Origin: Batkoa obscura
Taxonomy: Eukaryota; Entomophthoromycota; Entomophthoromycetes; Entomophthorales; Batkoaceae
Length of the DNA stretch: 64,000 bases
Assembly (NCBI GenBank): GCA_030770535.1
Contig: JASVEC010000014.1
Coordinates: 124,001 to 188,000 of the forward strand
Reading direction: 5' to 3'
Shown here: positions 1 through 10,105 of the stretch, in pieces
Layout of the letters: the number at the start of each line of letters is the position of its first letter
How positions within the stretch are numbered: position 1 is the stretch's first letter
Notes under the pieces: model-generated
The model's input: only the letters and a program-made list of their open reading frames with translations
What the model was told of the DNA's origin: nothing
The model's database searches: none
Position numbers and translations under genes: made by a program

Positions 1-325
1 AAAATTTGACTTTGAATAGAAATTAGTTGAATTAATAAAAACATGCCCACATTATATGATTTAATATAATACATCATAACTAACAAATTTACAATATTAA
101 TATAAGGTTCAAGAAGGATATAATTAATATCTGATCTGTTTCATTAACTGTCACATTTTTAATTAAAATTGTTAGAAAAATAGGACAACTAATATGAAAA
201 CGACTGAGCAATAAAACATTTTATAATTCGCTTATATAATAATTTATAGCTTTTAATGACTGTACTTTGAAAGCTGTAATTGACATTTTAAGTATTTAAC
301 ATTAATAATACTACAAATGGTTTTG

Positions 326-726
326 ATTGGGTTATTTAAATATATTAAAACACGACTTGTACGTGATTTTATTTAAAAAAAAGTAAAATTTCAATTTTAA
401 AATCGAAAACTTAAGCTAATTAGCCAATGATTTAATACTCCAAAACTTTTTTAGTTAATTATGTCATTATCATATAACCATTACCAATCCTTGATAGAAT
501 TGATTTGATATAAATAGGCCAACAAACGATCCATCATCAAATAATTTGGCGACCATCCATATAATTCAATGTTATTGGCTGATTTCAATTCTTTGATTGA
601 AACACTTAAACAGCTGAATTGGGGGTTTAATAAACAATGATTCGCCATAAAATAATAGGTTTTTATTTAATTTTCATTTTCAATCAACCAACGATATTCC
701 ATCCAAGTTGTAATAATCTAACCAAT
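326..726 (+). promoter_or_regulatory. Cluster of six CCAAT/ATTGG pentamers upstream of HAP2
   Basis: CCAAT or its complement ATTGG occurs at 326-330, 424-428, 484-488, 574-578, 618-622 and 722-726, upstream of the HAP2 start at 750. In DNA this AT-rich fewer than one would be expected by chance in this length. CCAAT is the site bound by the NF-Y/HAP complex, whose A subunit is encoded immediately downstream, so autoregulation is a reasonable inference. The remainder of 1-749 shows no gene that I can recognise. Confidence 0.5.
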
Positions 727-749
727 CCAAAGGCACTATCTAACTCAAC

Positions 750-1921
750 ATGGAGAACCCAAATAACCAATTGAATCAATTCCAATCTCAAGCCCAAGCC
801 CATGCTCACGCTCAAGCTCAAGCTCAAGCTCAGGCCCAAGCTAACCAACAATTAGCTCAAAAACAGGCTCATCCACAAACCCAAAAACAAGCTCAAAATA
901 TTGCTATCCAGCCATTGCCTCACTCCCAGTCTCATAGCTTAAGTCAAGCATCTAATCTACCTCATTCTCAACAGATTACAACTGCTACCCAACTTAACTT
1001 TGTACAATCCCAGGCAGAGCTTCAAGCTCAAGCAAATGCTATGAGACAGATTCAGTCCCAGCTTCAAGCCCATATTGATGCTGCTTCACATAATCGTAAC
1101 CAAAATCAAGCAATAAATAACAATGATAGCTCCGTACATAATGAAAATTATGTAGCTAACGCCAAAGGCTCCCTTCAGGTAATTGAAATATAAATAAGTT
1201 ATTTATGCGGTTTTTAAAACTATCTTATAGACCCTTCAAGCACTTCAAGCTTCTGGGTTTAGTCACCAACCTTTTAATGTAAGCTAAAAAAAATAGCTGA
1301 TATATTAAATTTTTTATTGAAATTATTGATAGCCTATAATGATGCCACCAAACACCATTGTTGTTAATGCACCTGCGCCACAGAATGATTCAGAAGAACC
1401 ATTATATGTTAACGCTAAGCAATATCATCGTATTCTTAAAAGACGTCAAGCTAGAGCACGTTTAGAAGCAGAAAATAAAATATCAAAAACAAGAAAGGTA
1501 AAAAAATATGACTTTCTAATAATAATTTATGTTTAAATATTTTCAATTTTATTAGAAATATCAGCATGAATCACGTCACAAACATGCCTTACGTAGGCCA
1601 CGTGGACCAGGTGGTCGCTTTTTAACTTCAGCTGAAATGAAGTATTATGAAGAAACGGGGAAATTGCCCGAATTTGTTAAAAAAGATGGTAATTTTTCAA
1701 ATTTTTGAATCTTTTTCAAGCTTAAGCTAATTAAAATTTTAGGTAACAGCACAGGTACAACTCAAACTGCAACTCAGGGGCAAGCACAATCACAAGGGGG
1801 ACAAAAAGAAGAGAATGGGAATGGAGCTGGATTGGTTAATGGTCAAGACATGTCCCAGTTTACGAGCCAAGAGTTTCAAAATTTTGCACAAAGTCAAATG
1901 CAACAGTTTAATCAAAGCTAG
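750..1921 (+). CDS. HAP2: CCAAT-binding factor subunit A (NF-YA / HAP2)
   Basis: Sequence-specific subunit of the nuclear CCAAT-binding HAP complex. Five exons: 750-1178, 1231-1278, 1333-1497, 1556-1688 and 1743-1921, all with GT-AG introns and consistent phase, giving about 317 residues. The N-terminal 140 residues are Gln/Ala-rich with an AQ/AH dipeptide run, typical of an activation region. The conserved core begins near residue 182: YVNAKQYHRILKRRQARARLE (subunit-association helix), then HESRHKHALRRPRGPGGRF (DNA contact), interrupted by intron 3. The C-terminus is again Gln-rich. The core is close to the family consensus, so the identification is secure; the start is the first ATG of the open N-terminal exon. 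Six CCAAT boxes lie upstream. Confidence 0.96.
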
Positions 1922-2954
1922 AGCCTTTTAAAAAATTAAGATGGAGAAGAATAACTTTAATTTTAGTTATTACTTTGCTTTTATGTTTTGAGTCCTTTTT
2001 AATTCTATTAAACGTATCTTATATATTAACTTGAAGATTATTTTAAACTTTGGTTTTGTATTATATGATTCTGATGATAGTAGAATAAGGGATTAACCAT
2101 ATTTGAAATGTCAATCATAATTGAATTTCTTTAATATAATATTATTGATGATTATACGTATAGGCAAGATAAGAGTATGAGGTTTAAACATTTCATGGTT
2201 TCGATTCCTTTTAAAAACTGTAAATTAAGTATAAGAGAAATAAAAGAAATGACTTTCTGTTTAAGATAAACCCATAAAAATATCTTTACCTCAGTTCTCA
2301 ACCAATAATTTAATTTAATTTTATGCCATATAGAAAATGGACAATCAACAAAATATTTGTTTTCCGCTAAATTCATAGTATAGTTAGTTATATAGCTGCA
2401 TTATCAACTTTTATACTATAAAAGGAATCCAATTTCTGACTAATTTATCCACCTTTTTTTTTACAGATAATTAAGTTACAAAAAAGGATGATTTTTATAA
2501 CAAAAACTATTAACTTAAGTTAACTTCTTGCGTTACTATGTTATTATTTTCGCTTGTCAGAATGGGCGATTTATTGCCCAAAGGAAAGGGATTCCATAAT
2601 TAAAAGCTATGATAAAAGGTATTTCAATTTTTACCAGTTACCTCTTACTATTCAAAACTCTCGACTAAATTCACTCCTGTCCGAACAAATACTAGCACTA
2701 CCCTATTAAATATCCGGATAAGCCTATTCAAGATCGAACTTAAAGCAGCCAAGTTAATCTTGTTCAAATCTAAAGCAGATACTCGCGAGCTTGAATATCC
2801 TCTGCCAATCGCTTGGTTGATTTCAACCTCTCATTTTTCCATCTTTCTTACCTTATCACATCCTTTATTTATACTCTCCCAACTTCCATTCAATCCTTTC
2901 TTATTTTCAATAATAAAACATGGAAGCTTTTGCCCTTTCAAGATCCTTAAATAT
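1922..2954. other. Intergenic, no gene recognised
   Basis: AT-rich spacer after HAP2. A short stretch near 2540-2760 is less AT-rich but has no sustained reading frame. I see no RNA gene. Confidence 0.5.
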
Positions 2955-3048
2955 GGGTACATATTTTTTTGTTTAAGGATTTTACTAATAATTTTTCCAC
3001 AAATAGCACTTAAAAAATGGAAAAAGTAATAAATTTAAAAACTGCCCT
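2955..3048 (-). mobile_element. MITE copy 1 (GGGG-family, ~97 bp)
   Basis: Degraded copy in reverse orientation: GGGTACAT start, the GTTTAAGGATTTTACTAA subterminal block, a central TAGCACTTAAAAAATGG block, and an end in GCCC. Flanked by TAT on both sides. Confidence 0.8.
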
Positions 3049-3359
3049 TATATGTTCTTTTATTAGTTGCTGTTGGTCTTTATTTGTAGCCATATTACTG
3101 TAAAAATGCTGGAATATTCATCAGCTTTTATAGGGATTAGTAATAGGCGATATATGATAATTATGTGGCACGAGTACAGTTTTTTAACCTTTTTGCTAGC
3201 GAACGTGATGTTGTGTTGTAGTAAATTATATGATAATAATAAGAATTTATAAACCCTTTATAAATACGTTTATTAAAAAGATGTTATATTCTATAAATTT
3301 ACTCAAGTGAAGCAATTTGAAGCTCTAAGGTATTACGATCCTTAAATTTTTTTAGCATT
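3049..3359. other. Spacer, nothing recognised
   Basis: AT-rich DNA between MITE copy 1 and the first DNA transposon. It has only short unconvincing reading frames. Confidence 0.4.
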
Positions 3360-3911
3360 GGGATTGTCTGAGTTTAGTTTTATTATTTTATCCAATTTTT
3401 GAAAAATTTTGTATTTAAAACTTCGCTTAAAATTCTATAAAACAAATTTTTTATTAAAACAAAAGTACTCAGACATAGTTCTAAATCATTCTATTATAGT
3501 TTATACTGTAAGTTAATTGAATTTCTACCAGATCTCAAATACATATTCTTACAAAACTTTATTGAGAAACATTTATTATTGACCACTTTATAACCAACAT
3601 TGTGGATTTGTTATCAAATAAATAAACTATTTTGATGTTGTAATTATATTATTAATATATTGCTAAGTTAATAAATAGCTGCATGGGAGGGAGTGGTTAG
3701 CCCTAAAACTATAATTAATCATTTCTATATAGTATAGTACAAATAATAATAGTTTTTACATATTATAACAGTTACTTGTTTTTTGACTATTTATTAACTT
3801 AGCTATTAATAACTTAAGTAATCTTAACATTTAACAATCTATTTCTATCATTCAACTACTTGTTTGCTTAGCAAATATCAAAAATTTTAAATTCTTTGTT
3901 ATCTTCGTAAG

Positions 3912-4374
3912 TGTGAAATATCGCTTTGTCAGTCCCATGGTTAATTATAGCATAGCAATCGCCTAAGCTGTTGTGTTCTCGAGTTCAGAGAAAATCAATC
4001 CCACGTTCTTAGTTTGATTTGCTATGAGAATTTCTAGCTCCATCCAAAAGAATATCATCTTCTCATTTTGATATTTATACTTTTCAGAGTATAAAAGAGT
4101 TTACAGAGTATAGTAGTTCGAGGCTTTTTAACTGAATTATTCCCCGATATCTCGAACATTTAATAAAGCCACCAAGTTTTCTTAATAGTATTTTACGTAG
4201 ATTTACATTAGTATTGTCTATTCTATTTGCCTTATATAGCTTGTAACCTATTACGTGCTATTCTTCATAATCCAAGTCTATCTTAGTCACATAAACTAAG
4301 ACCTTTCGACTTATAGTGTAGTCAACCCAGTAATAGCTGTTCTTGACTCCAGACACTGAGTACCAGATTTCACA
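3912..4374 (+). mobile_element. Solo LTR 1 (463 bp) inserted in DNA transposon copy 1
   Basis: LTR-type fossil with TGTGAAAT ... ATTTCACA ends, flanked by a perfect 5-bp duplication GTAAG (3907-3911 and 4375-4379). The same site is uninterrupted in transposon copy 2 near 7105-7115, so both boundaries are fixed by an empty site. No internal retroelement sequence is present. It is about 95% identical by eye to the LTR at 43487-43950, so fairly young. Superfamily (Ty1/copia or Ty3/gypsy) cannot be told from an LTR alone. Confidence 0.9.
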
Positions 4375-4652
4375 GTAAGGTAAGCTGGGATTGATCTTTT
4401 AATTTCTCTATTTTCTATAGACTCTATAACTTTAATTGGAACTATATCGCTTTTTTTTATGTATCAGACACTGGATGACAATGTAGTTCATTGCTATGTT
4501 TAATAAAATGTAAGTACTTCTTAATGCCTTGTATCTCTATTTTTTATTTTTGTTTCTTTCATACTTTTTAAAAATTATATCTGTTTTCCCATTATTAACA
4601 GTCGAGTTATTAATTTTATTATGTTCGAAGATAAAAGTCTCAAATCTTGAAA

Positions 4653-5967
4653 TTAATTGACTAATATTTCTATTTTAGCTAATGCTTCAAAACTACTTTT
4701 CCATTTTGAAAGATTTCTAAAATGTCCATCAACTATACTTTTTCCATGATGCTCAGCAAAAAACTTAAGATTAATATTTAAACTACTATTTATTTTATGA
4801 ATTTCAAGTACATAATGTATGAACTCTTGTGATCTAAAATGATTTTCTTTATCTACCCATATATTAATTTTTGTAAATTTTTTAAATAGAAGCTCTGTAG
4901 AGATTAAATCGATTAAACAATCTCCTGCATATGCTGAATCATGATTCAATATTTCAGATAAATAATCAAAGTAAACTTTGTCTATTGTTTTATCATCTTT
5001 TAAATATAAAACACCAAAACCTAATATTGAAATAGCTTGTTTATTATAATGATCTAGATTTATTGAATCTGGTCTTGTTCCTATTCCCATATTCTGTTTA
5101 AAATCTAAAATTATTATACAACTTTTATTATCTGATTTTTTAATAGTTTCATTAAATGTGTTTTTTGAGTATCACCATAGAATTTATGTAGTTTGTATAG
5201 CTTTTCTTCTTCATTGAAAATTTCTATTTCTGCTTTGTTTTTTATTACTGTATTTATTTTATTTTCAAATAGCTTTTTTCTAACTGTATACTGGGCGCAT
5301 ATGTTACATAAATCCGTTTTTCTTGCTGGATTTTTGAAATTACTTGGTATACATTTAAAAAATGTTGACCTAGCTACTGCTTTATCTCTTAAATCATCAA
5401 AATATTTACTATATATCATTCTTCTACTTTTATTTAATATATATATTATCTGATGAATATTTACTATCATTATTTTTTTTATTAAATCTTGATGAAATAG
5501 TTGAATCATTTAGTAAATATTGTATAATAGTTTCAATTTACTTATCTTTAATTTTTTTGTATTTTTAATAATAGGTTGTAACCTTGATATTTTATTACTA
5601 TTGTTACCTATTTTTGAATAATTATATTGATTTCTATTTATATTAAGCCCAAGAGTTTTACATTCATCAAAAGAACATACTGAAGCTATAGTTGATAATA
5701 ACGCTACTAGCTGATTTTTATTTCCTGTTTCCCTTAAAGCACTAACTTTATACATTGCTTGTTAAGTTTATTATTATTGATAGTAAACTTTGATAATATA
5801 TATTTTCTTTGTTTTGTTTTATTATAAAACTCCATAAACCCTGGGTTGTTATAAGTAGCTCTTAAAATTGATGTAAATGAATTACAATGTTTATATTGTG
5901 TACTCCTCCCTATTGTATTAAAATTTTCAAAAATTCCATTTCGAAGTTCAGTTATGAAAGTTTGCAT
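4653..5967 (-). pseudogene. Transposase of DNA transposon copy 1, decayed
   Basis: Four reading-frame pieces (5967-5734, 5755-5510, 5509-5114, 5090-4653) align in order with the longer frames of copy 2, including the CNICAQY knuckle, the WVDKENHFRSQEF block and the AEHHGKSIVDGHF block. At least three frame changes separate them, and the region encoding the last ~130 residues is further disrupted by the solo LTR and substitutions. Non-functional remnant of a plain DNA transposon gene. Confidence 0.85.
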
Positions 5968-6119
5968 TCTATTTTTATTTCAAAAATAAAGACAAATAAC
6001 TGTATTTATATAACTATATAATCATATAGTTATATATTATATATCTATTAAATATCCAATAGAAATAACATAAAACATATAGTTAGGAAAATTAGCTATC
6101 TAAGAAAAGGAAACAATTA

Positions 6120-6218
6120 GGGAGTGTTCTTTTTGACTTCATTATTTTTTCCAATTTTTAAGCGCTATTTAAGCAGAAAATCTGTTAGTAAAATTATTAA
6201 ACACAAAAATACATCTCC
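6120..6218 (+). mobile_element. MITE copy 2, inside DNA transposon copy 1, with 4-bp target duplication
   Basis: Starts GGGAGTGTTC and ends ACATCTCC. Flanked by ATTA at 6116-6119 and 6219-6222. Transposon copy 2 has the uninterrupted site (ACAATTAAAATAAG near 8857), which shows that exactly one ATTA was duplicated on insertion. Confidence 0.9.
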
Positions 6219-6556
6219 ATTAAAATAAGTTTTAAATAAAGAGATTTAATTTTAAGCGTTTTAGATTCAACTATCACATTAGACAAATTTAAAAATTTTA
6301 AATTTGGATTAACTTCTAAATGCCGAAACCAACTAGGGCAACCCCAAATATAGTTCTATCTAAAAAATATATTACCAAATTTAGCAAAGAATCTAAATAA
6401 ATTGACAATTATTATGTAAGCATTATCCTGATCAACTGCGGCATTATTGTAAAACTATTATAAATAGTATCTCATCAATTTAATAGTTTTTTGAAAATTA
6501 AAAATAGCTATCTAGTTTAAAAATACACTTCTCAAATTCAAAATCAATTTTATAAT

Positions 6557-8990
6557 GGGGTTGTCTGAATTAGTTTCATTATTTTATCCAATTTTTGAAA
6601 AATTTTGTATTTTAAAAACTTCGCTTAAAATTCTATAAAATCACATCTTTTATTAAAACAAAAGTACCCAAACACAGTTCTAAATCATTCTATTATAGCT
6701 CATACTGTAAGTTAGTTGAATTTCTACCAGATCTCAAATACATGTTCTTATAAAGCTTAATTGAGAAATATTTACTATCAACTGCTTTATAACCAACATT
6801 GTAGATTTATTATCAAATAAATAAACTATTTTAATGTTATAATTACATTATTAATATATTGCCAAGTTAATAAATAGCTGCATGGGAGGGAGTGGTTAGC
6901 CCCAAAACTATAATTAACCATCCCTATATAGTATAAGTAATAATAGTTTTTACATATTATTACAGTTACTTGTTCTTTGACTATTTATTAACTTAGCTAT
7001 TAATAACTTAAGTAATCCTAACATTTAACAATCTATTTCTATCATTCAACAAACTACTTACTTGTTTAGTAAATATCGAAATTTTTAAATTCTCTGTTAT
7101 CTTCGTAAGGTAAGCTGGGATCGATCTTTTAATTTTTCTGTTTTCTATAGACTCTATAACTTTAATTGGGACTATATCGCTTTTTTTTGATGTATCAGAT
7201 ACTGGATAACAATGTAGTTTATTGTTATGTTTAATAAAGTGTAAATACTTCTTAATGCCCTGCATCTCTATTATTCTTTTTGTATTTTTGTTTCTTTTAT
7301 ACTTTTTAAAAATTATATCTGTTTTCCCATTATTAACAGTCGAGTTATTAATTTTATTATGCTCGCAAATAAAAGCCTCAAATCTTGAAATTAATTGATC
7401 GATATCTTCTATTTTACCTAACGCTTCAAAACTACTTTTCCATTTTGAAAGGTTTCCAAAATGTCCATCAACTATACTTTTTCCATGATGCTCAGCAAAA
7501 AAATTAAGATTGACATTCAAACTACTATTTATTTTATGAATTTCAAGTACATAATGTATGAACTCTTGTGATCTAAAATGATTTTCTTTATCTACCCATA
7601 TATTAATTTTTGTAAACTTTTTAAATAGAAGCTCTGTAGAGATTAAATCGATTAAACAATCTCCTGCATATGCTGAATCATGATTCAATATTTCAGATAA
7701 ATAATCAAAGTAAACTTTGCCTATCGTTTTATCATCTTTTAAATATAATACACCAAAACCTAATACTGATATAGCTTGTTTACTATAATGATCTAGATTT
7801 ATTGAATCTGGTCTTGTCCCTATTTCCATATTTTGTTTAAAATCCAAAACTATTATACAACTTTTGTTATTTAATTTTTTGATAGTTTCATTAAATGTGT
7901 TTTTTTGAGTATCAACACAGAATTTATGTAATTTGTATAATTTTTCTTCTTCGTTGAAAATTTCTTGTATCTCTGCTTTGTTTTTTGCTGTATTTATTTT
8001 ATTTTCAAATAGCTTTTTTCTAACTGTATACTGGGTACATATATTACATAGATCCGTTTTTCTTGCTGGATTTTTGAAATTACTTGGTATATATTTAAGG
8101 AACGTTGACCTAGCTACTGCTTTATCTCTTAGATCATTCAAATATTTACTATATATCATTCTTCTACTTTTATTTAATATATATATTATCTGATGAATAT
8201 TTACTATCGTTATTTTTTTTATTAAATCTTGATGAAATAGTTGAATCATTTAGTAAATATTGTATGATAGTTTCAATTTGGTCATCTTTAATTTTTTTTG
8301 TATTTTTAATAATAGGTTTTAATGTTGATATTTTATTATTATTACTTGTTTTTGAATAATCATATTGATTTCTATTTATATTAAACCCAAAACTCTTACA
8401 TTCATCAAAAGAATATACTGAAGCTATAGTTGATAATAACGCTACTTGCTGACTTTTGTTTCCTGTTTCCCTTAAAGCACTAATTTTATACATTACTTGA
8501 TTAAGTTTATTATTATCGATAGTAAACTTTGATAATATATCTTTTCTTTGTTTTGTTTTATTATAAAATTCCATAAACCTTGGGTTGTTATAAGTAGCTC
8601 TTAAAATTGATGTAAATGAATTACAATGTTTATATTGTGTACTCCTCCCTATTGTATTGAAGTTTTCAAAAATTCGATTTCGAAGTTTAGTTATGAAAGT
8701 TTGCATTTTATTTTTATTTCAACAAAAAATAAAGTCAAATAACTGTATTTATATAATTATATAATCATATAGTTATATATTATATATCTGTTAAATATCT
8801 AACAGAACTAACATAAAATATATAGTTAGGAAAATTAGCTATTTAAGAAAAGGAAACAATTAAAATAAGTTTTAAATAGAGACATTTAATTTTAGGCTTT
8901 TTAGATTTAACCGTTATATTGAACACAAACTTGGAATTTTAAATTTGGATTAATTTCTAAGTAGATTCTGAAACCAATTAGGACAGCCCC
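6557..8990 (-). mobile_element. DNA transposon, copy 2 (2434 bp, full length)
   Basis: The left end (6557-6577) and the reverse complement of the right end (8990-8970) share 17 of 21 bases: GGGG-TTGTCTGAATTAGTTTC against GGGG-CTGTCCTAATTGGTTTC. A single transposase region is transcribed leftward from near the right end; about 450 bp of non-coding DNA lies at the left. Flanks are TAAT and AATA, so a target duplication is not clean (a 3-bp AAT is possible). Superfamily not recognised; the GGGG ends and the 4-bp A/T target duplication of the related MITEs are the best diagnostic traits. Confidence 0.85.
7008..8706 (-). CDS. Putative transposase in two overlapping frames
   Basis: An upstream frame (8706-8170, about 178 residues) overlaps by 80 bp a second frame (8249-7008, 413 residues) lying in a different phase. 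The second frame carries a Cys-x2-Cys knuckle (CNICTQY, near residue 68), an acidic block VLDFKQNMEIG (near 133), WVDKENHFRSQEF (near 218) and AEHHGKSIVDGHFG (near 255). From memory this order (knuckle, D, D, then an HGxSxxxD motif) resembles an RNase H-fold transposase group also common in animals, but I cannot name the family. The overlap contains an A8 run that both transposon copies share, so the phase change is either programmed or an old break inherited by both. Activity is doubtful. Highest-numbered end is the N-terminus. Confidence 0.6.
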
Positions 8991-9309
8991 AATATTAAAT
9001 TTAGATTTCAGTATAAAAATAAACTATGTTTAACATTAATTTAATTAATAAATCATCATAAATATCTTTTTAGATAAAGATGACTATTAACCATCTTTTA
9101 AATAAATGAATAAATGACTATTAATGTTTATGTCAATATATCTATAATATATTATAGATTCTTATCTTTAGTTAATGAATATAGAAGTGTTTTTGTTATA
9201 TTCTTTATATGGCCTATTTAAAATATAATTCATAACATTAATCTATTAAGCTTTACAAATTGTTATATGGGAAGTATATTACATTCTGATCAAAGTAATA
9301 GAGATACAA

Positions 9310-9343
9310 TATAAATAGTCAGGTATTTCATAGCAATAAAAAC
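9310..9343 (+). promoter_or_regulatory. TATA box and conserved upstream block of secreted protein 1
   Basis: TATAAATA at 9310-9317 lies 61 bp before the ATG. It is followed by AGTCAGG and TTTCATAGCAATAA. The last two blocks recur upstream of the dead copy at 48.7 kb, and a TATAAATA lies 55 bp before the ATG of the 32.2 kb copy. Confidence 0.5.
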
Positions 9344-9370
9344 ATAAAAACATAAACAACCTAATTGACA

Positions 9371-9811
9371 ATGAAATTTTTAAGCTATCTCTTAATCTCT
9401 TGCTTCTTCGTTTTTACTGCTACCAGTTTAAACTTGCACTTCCCTCATTTCCATTCTCATAAACGTGGTAAAGTTACTCAAGTAGGTGCTGATCTGGTAA
9501 TAGCAGGTTTAGCTTGTGCCACTACTGCTGCTACTTGGGAAACTCTGGATTTCAATACTCGAGCTCTTGCTATTTCTACTAGTATTGCTACCTGTGCTAA
9601 ATTAGGTGTTTCAGTATGTGATGTGATCAAAGCTTTAGACAAAAAGGTAGCGAAACTTGAAAAAGAAAAACAAGAGAAAGCAGCGACAGAACTTATGCAG
9701 GCCAACATAAAACTATTGGAAGATGGCCTTAAGTCGTTAGCATGCACAGTAGAAGGGCAGGCTGATGAAATTCGGAAATTAAACGACCAAATTAAAGCTC
9801 TTGGAGCATAG
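9371..9811 (+). CDS. Small secreted protein, family copy 1
   Basis: 146 residues, no intron. A hydrophobic signal peptide (MKFLSYLLISCFFVFTATS) is followed by a His-rich basic patch (HFPHFHSHKRGK) with a possible Kex2-type KR site. Then comes an Ala-rich segment with three Cys residues (ACATTAATW, ATCAKLGVSVCDV) and a charged C-terminal half with heptad spacing suggesting a coiled coil, containing one more Cys (SLACTV). It closely resembles the product at 32183-32629 and the relic at 48255-48687. I do not recognise the family and propose no function beyond secretion. ATG chosen because the signal peptide starts there. Confidence 0.85.
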   Translation: MKFLSYLLISCFFVFTATSLNLHFPHFHSHKRGKVTQVGADLVIAGLACATTAATWETLDFNTRALAISTSIATCAKLGVSVCDVIKALDKKVAKLEKEKQEKAATELMQANIKLLEDGLKSLACTVEGQADEIRKLNDQIKALGA

Positions 9812-9908
9812 GGCAATAAGTTTATATATAATAAAGTAATATATGACAAAAATTTTTTAAATTAACATTTCAATGATAAAATTTTACTAAACTATAATAA
9901 TAACATAT

Positions 9909-9997
9909 GAGGGTGTTTTTTTCTAGCACTTTTCCATTTTTTAAGTGCTATTTAAGTAAAAAAATGGAAAATTAATGAAATAAAAAAAAACATCCCC
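9909..9997 (+). mobile_element. MITE copy 3, hairpin variant (89 bp)
   Basis: GAGGGTGTTTT start, ACATCCCC end, ATAT on both sides. Unlike other copies its two halves are near-perfect complements (TTTTCCATTTTTT opposite AAAAAATGGAAAA). It sits between secreted protein 1 and the carboxypeptidase-tail relic; without it the spacing is the same as at the 32 kb locus. Confidence 0.85.
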
Positions 9998-10010
9998 ATA
10001 TAATCATTCC

Positions 10011-10100
10011 TCTTTGATGAGTTGATCAATCAAGTCAAACACTTCTCAAGTTGACTGCGGGCTACTGTTTGGACTGCTGTAGTACAATAACATGTAAAAT
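10011..10100 (-). pseudogene. Relic of the 3' end of the serine carboxypeptidase gene
   Basis: The minus strand aligns with the last ~30 codons of the carboxypeptidase gene that ends at 32736 (block around TTTTACATGYTATTGTACT through the LIDQFIKE region), but is no longer open. It lies behind secreted protein 1 in the same convergent arrangement as at 32 kb, so it marks the end of a segmental duplication. Confidence 0.75.
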
Positions 10101-10105
10101 CAATT

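Larger units (their letters stand above)
3360..6345 (-). mobile_element. DNA transposon, copy 1, carrying nested solo LTR and MITE
   Basis: Homologous end to end to the copy at 6557-8990 on the same strand. Starts GGGATTGTCTGAG; the right end ends GGGCAACCCC, an imperfect inverted terminal repeat. Removing a 463 bp solo LTR plus 5 bp duplication (3912-4379) and a 99 bp MITE plus 4 bp duplication (6120-6222) leaves about 2.4 kb, matching copy 2. The transposase gene lies on the minus strand and is split into several frames, so this copy is dead. The target duplication of the transposon itself is unclear (CATT left, AAAT right). Confidence 0.85.

Noticed and set aside
2760-3252. Two plus-strand frames of 89 and 61 residues
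   Set aside because: The first runs straight through a MITE copy and neither resembles a protein; both are chance frames.
3360-8990. Assigning the transposon to Sola, Kolobok or another named superfamily
   Set aside because: A 4-bp A/T target and GGGG ends fit more than one description from memory, and the transposase match was not strong enough to choose without a search.
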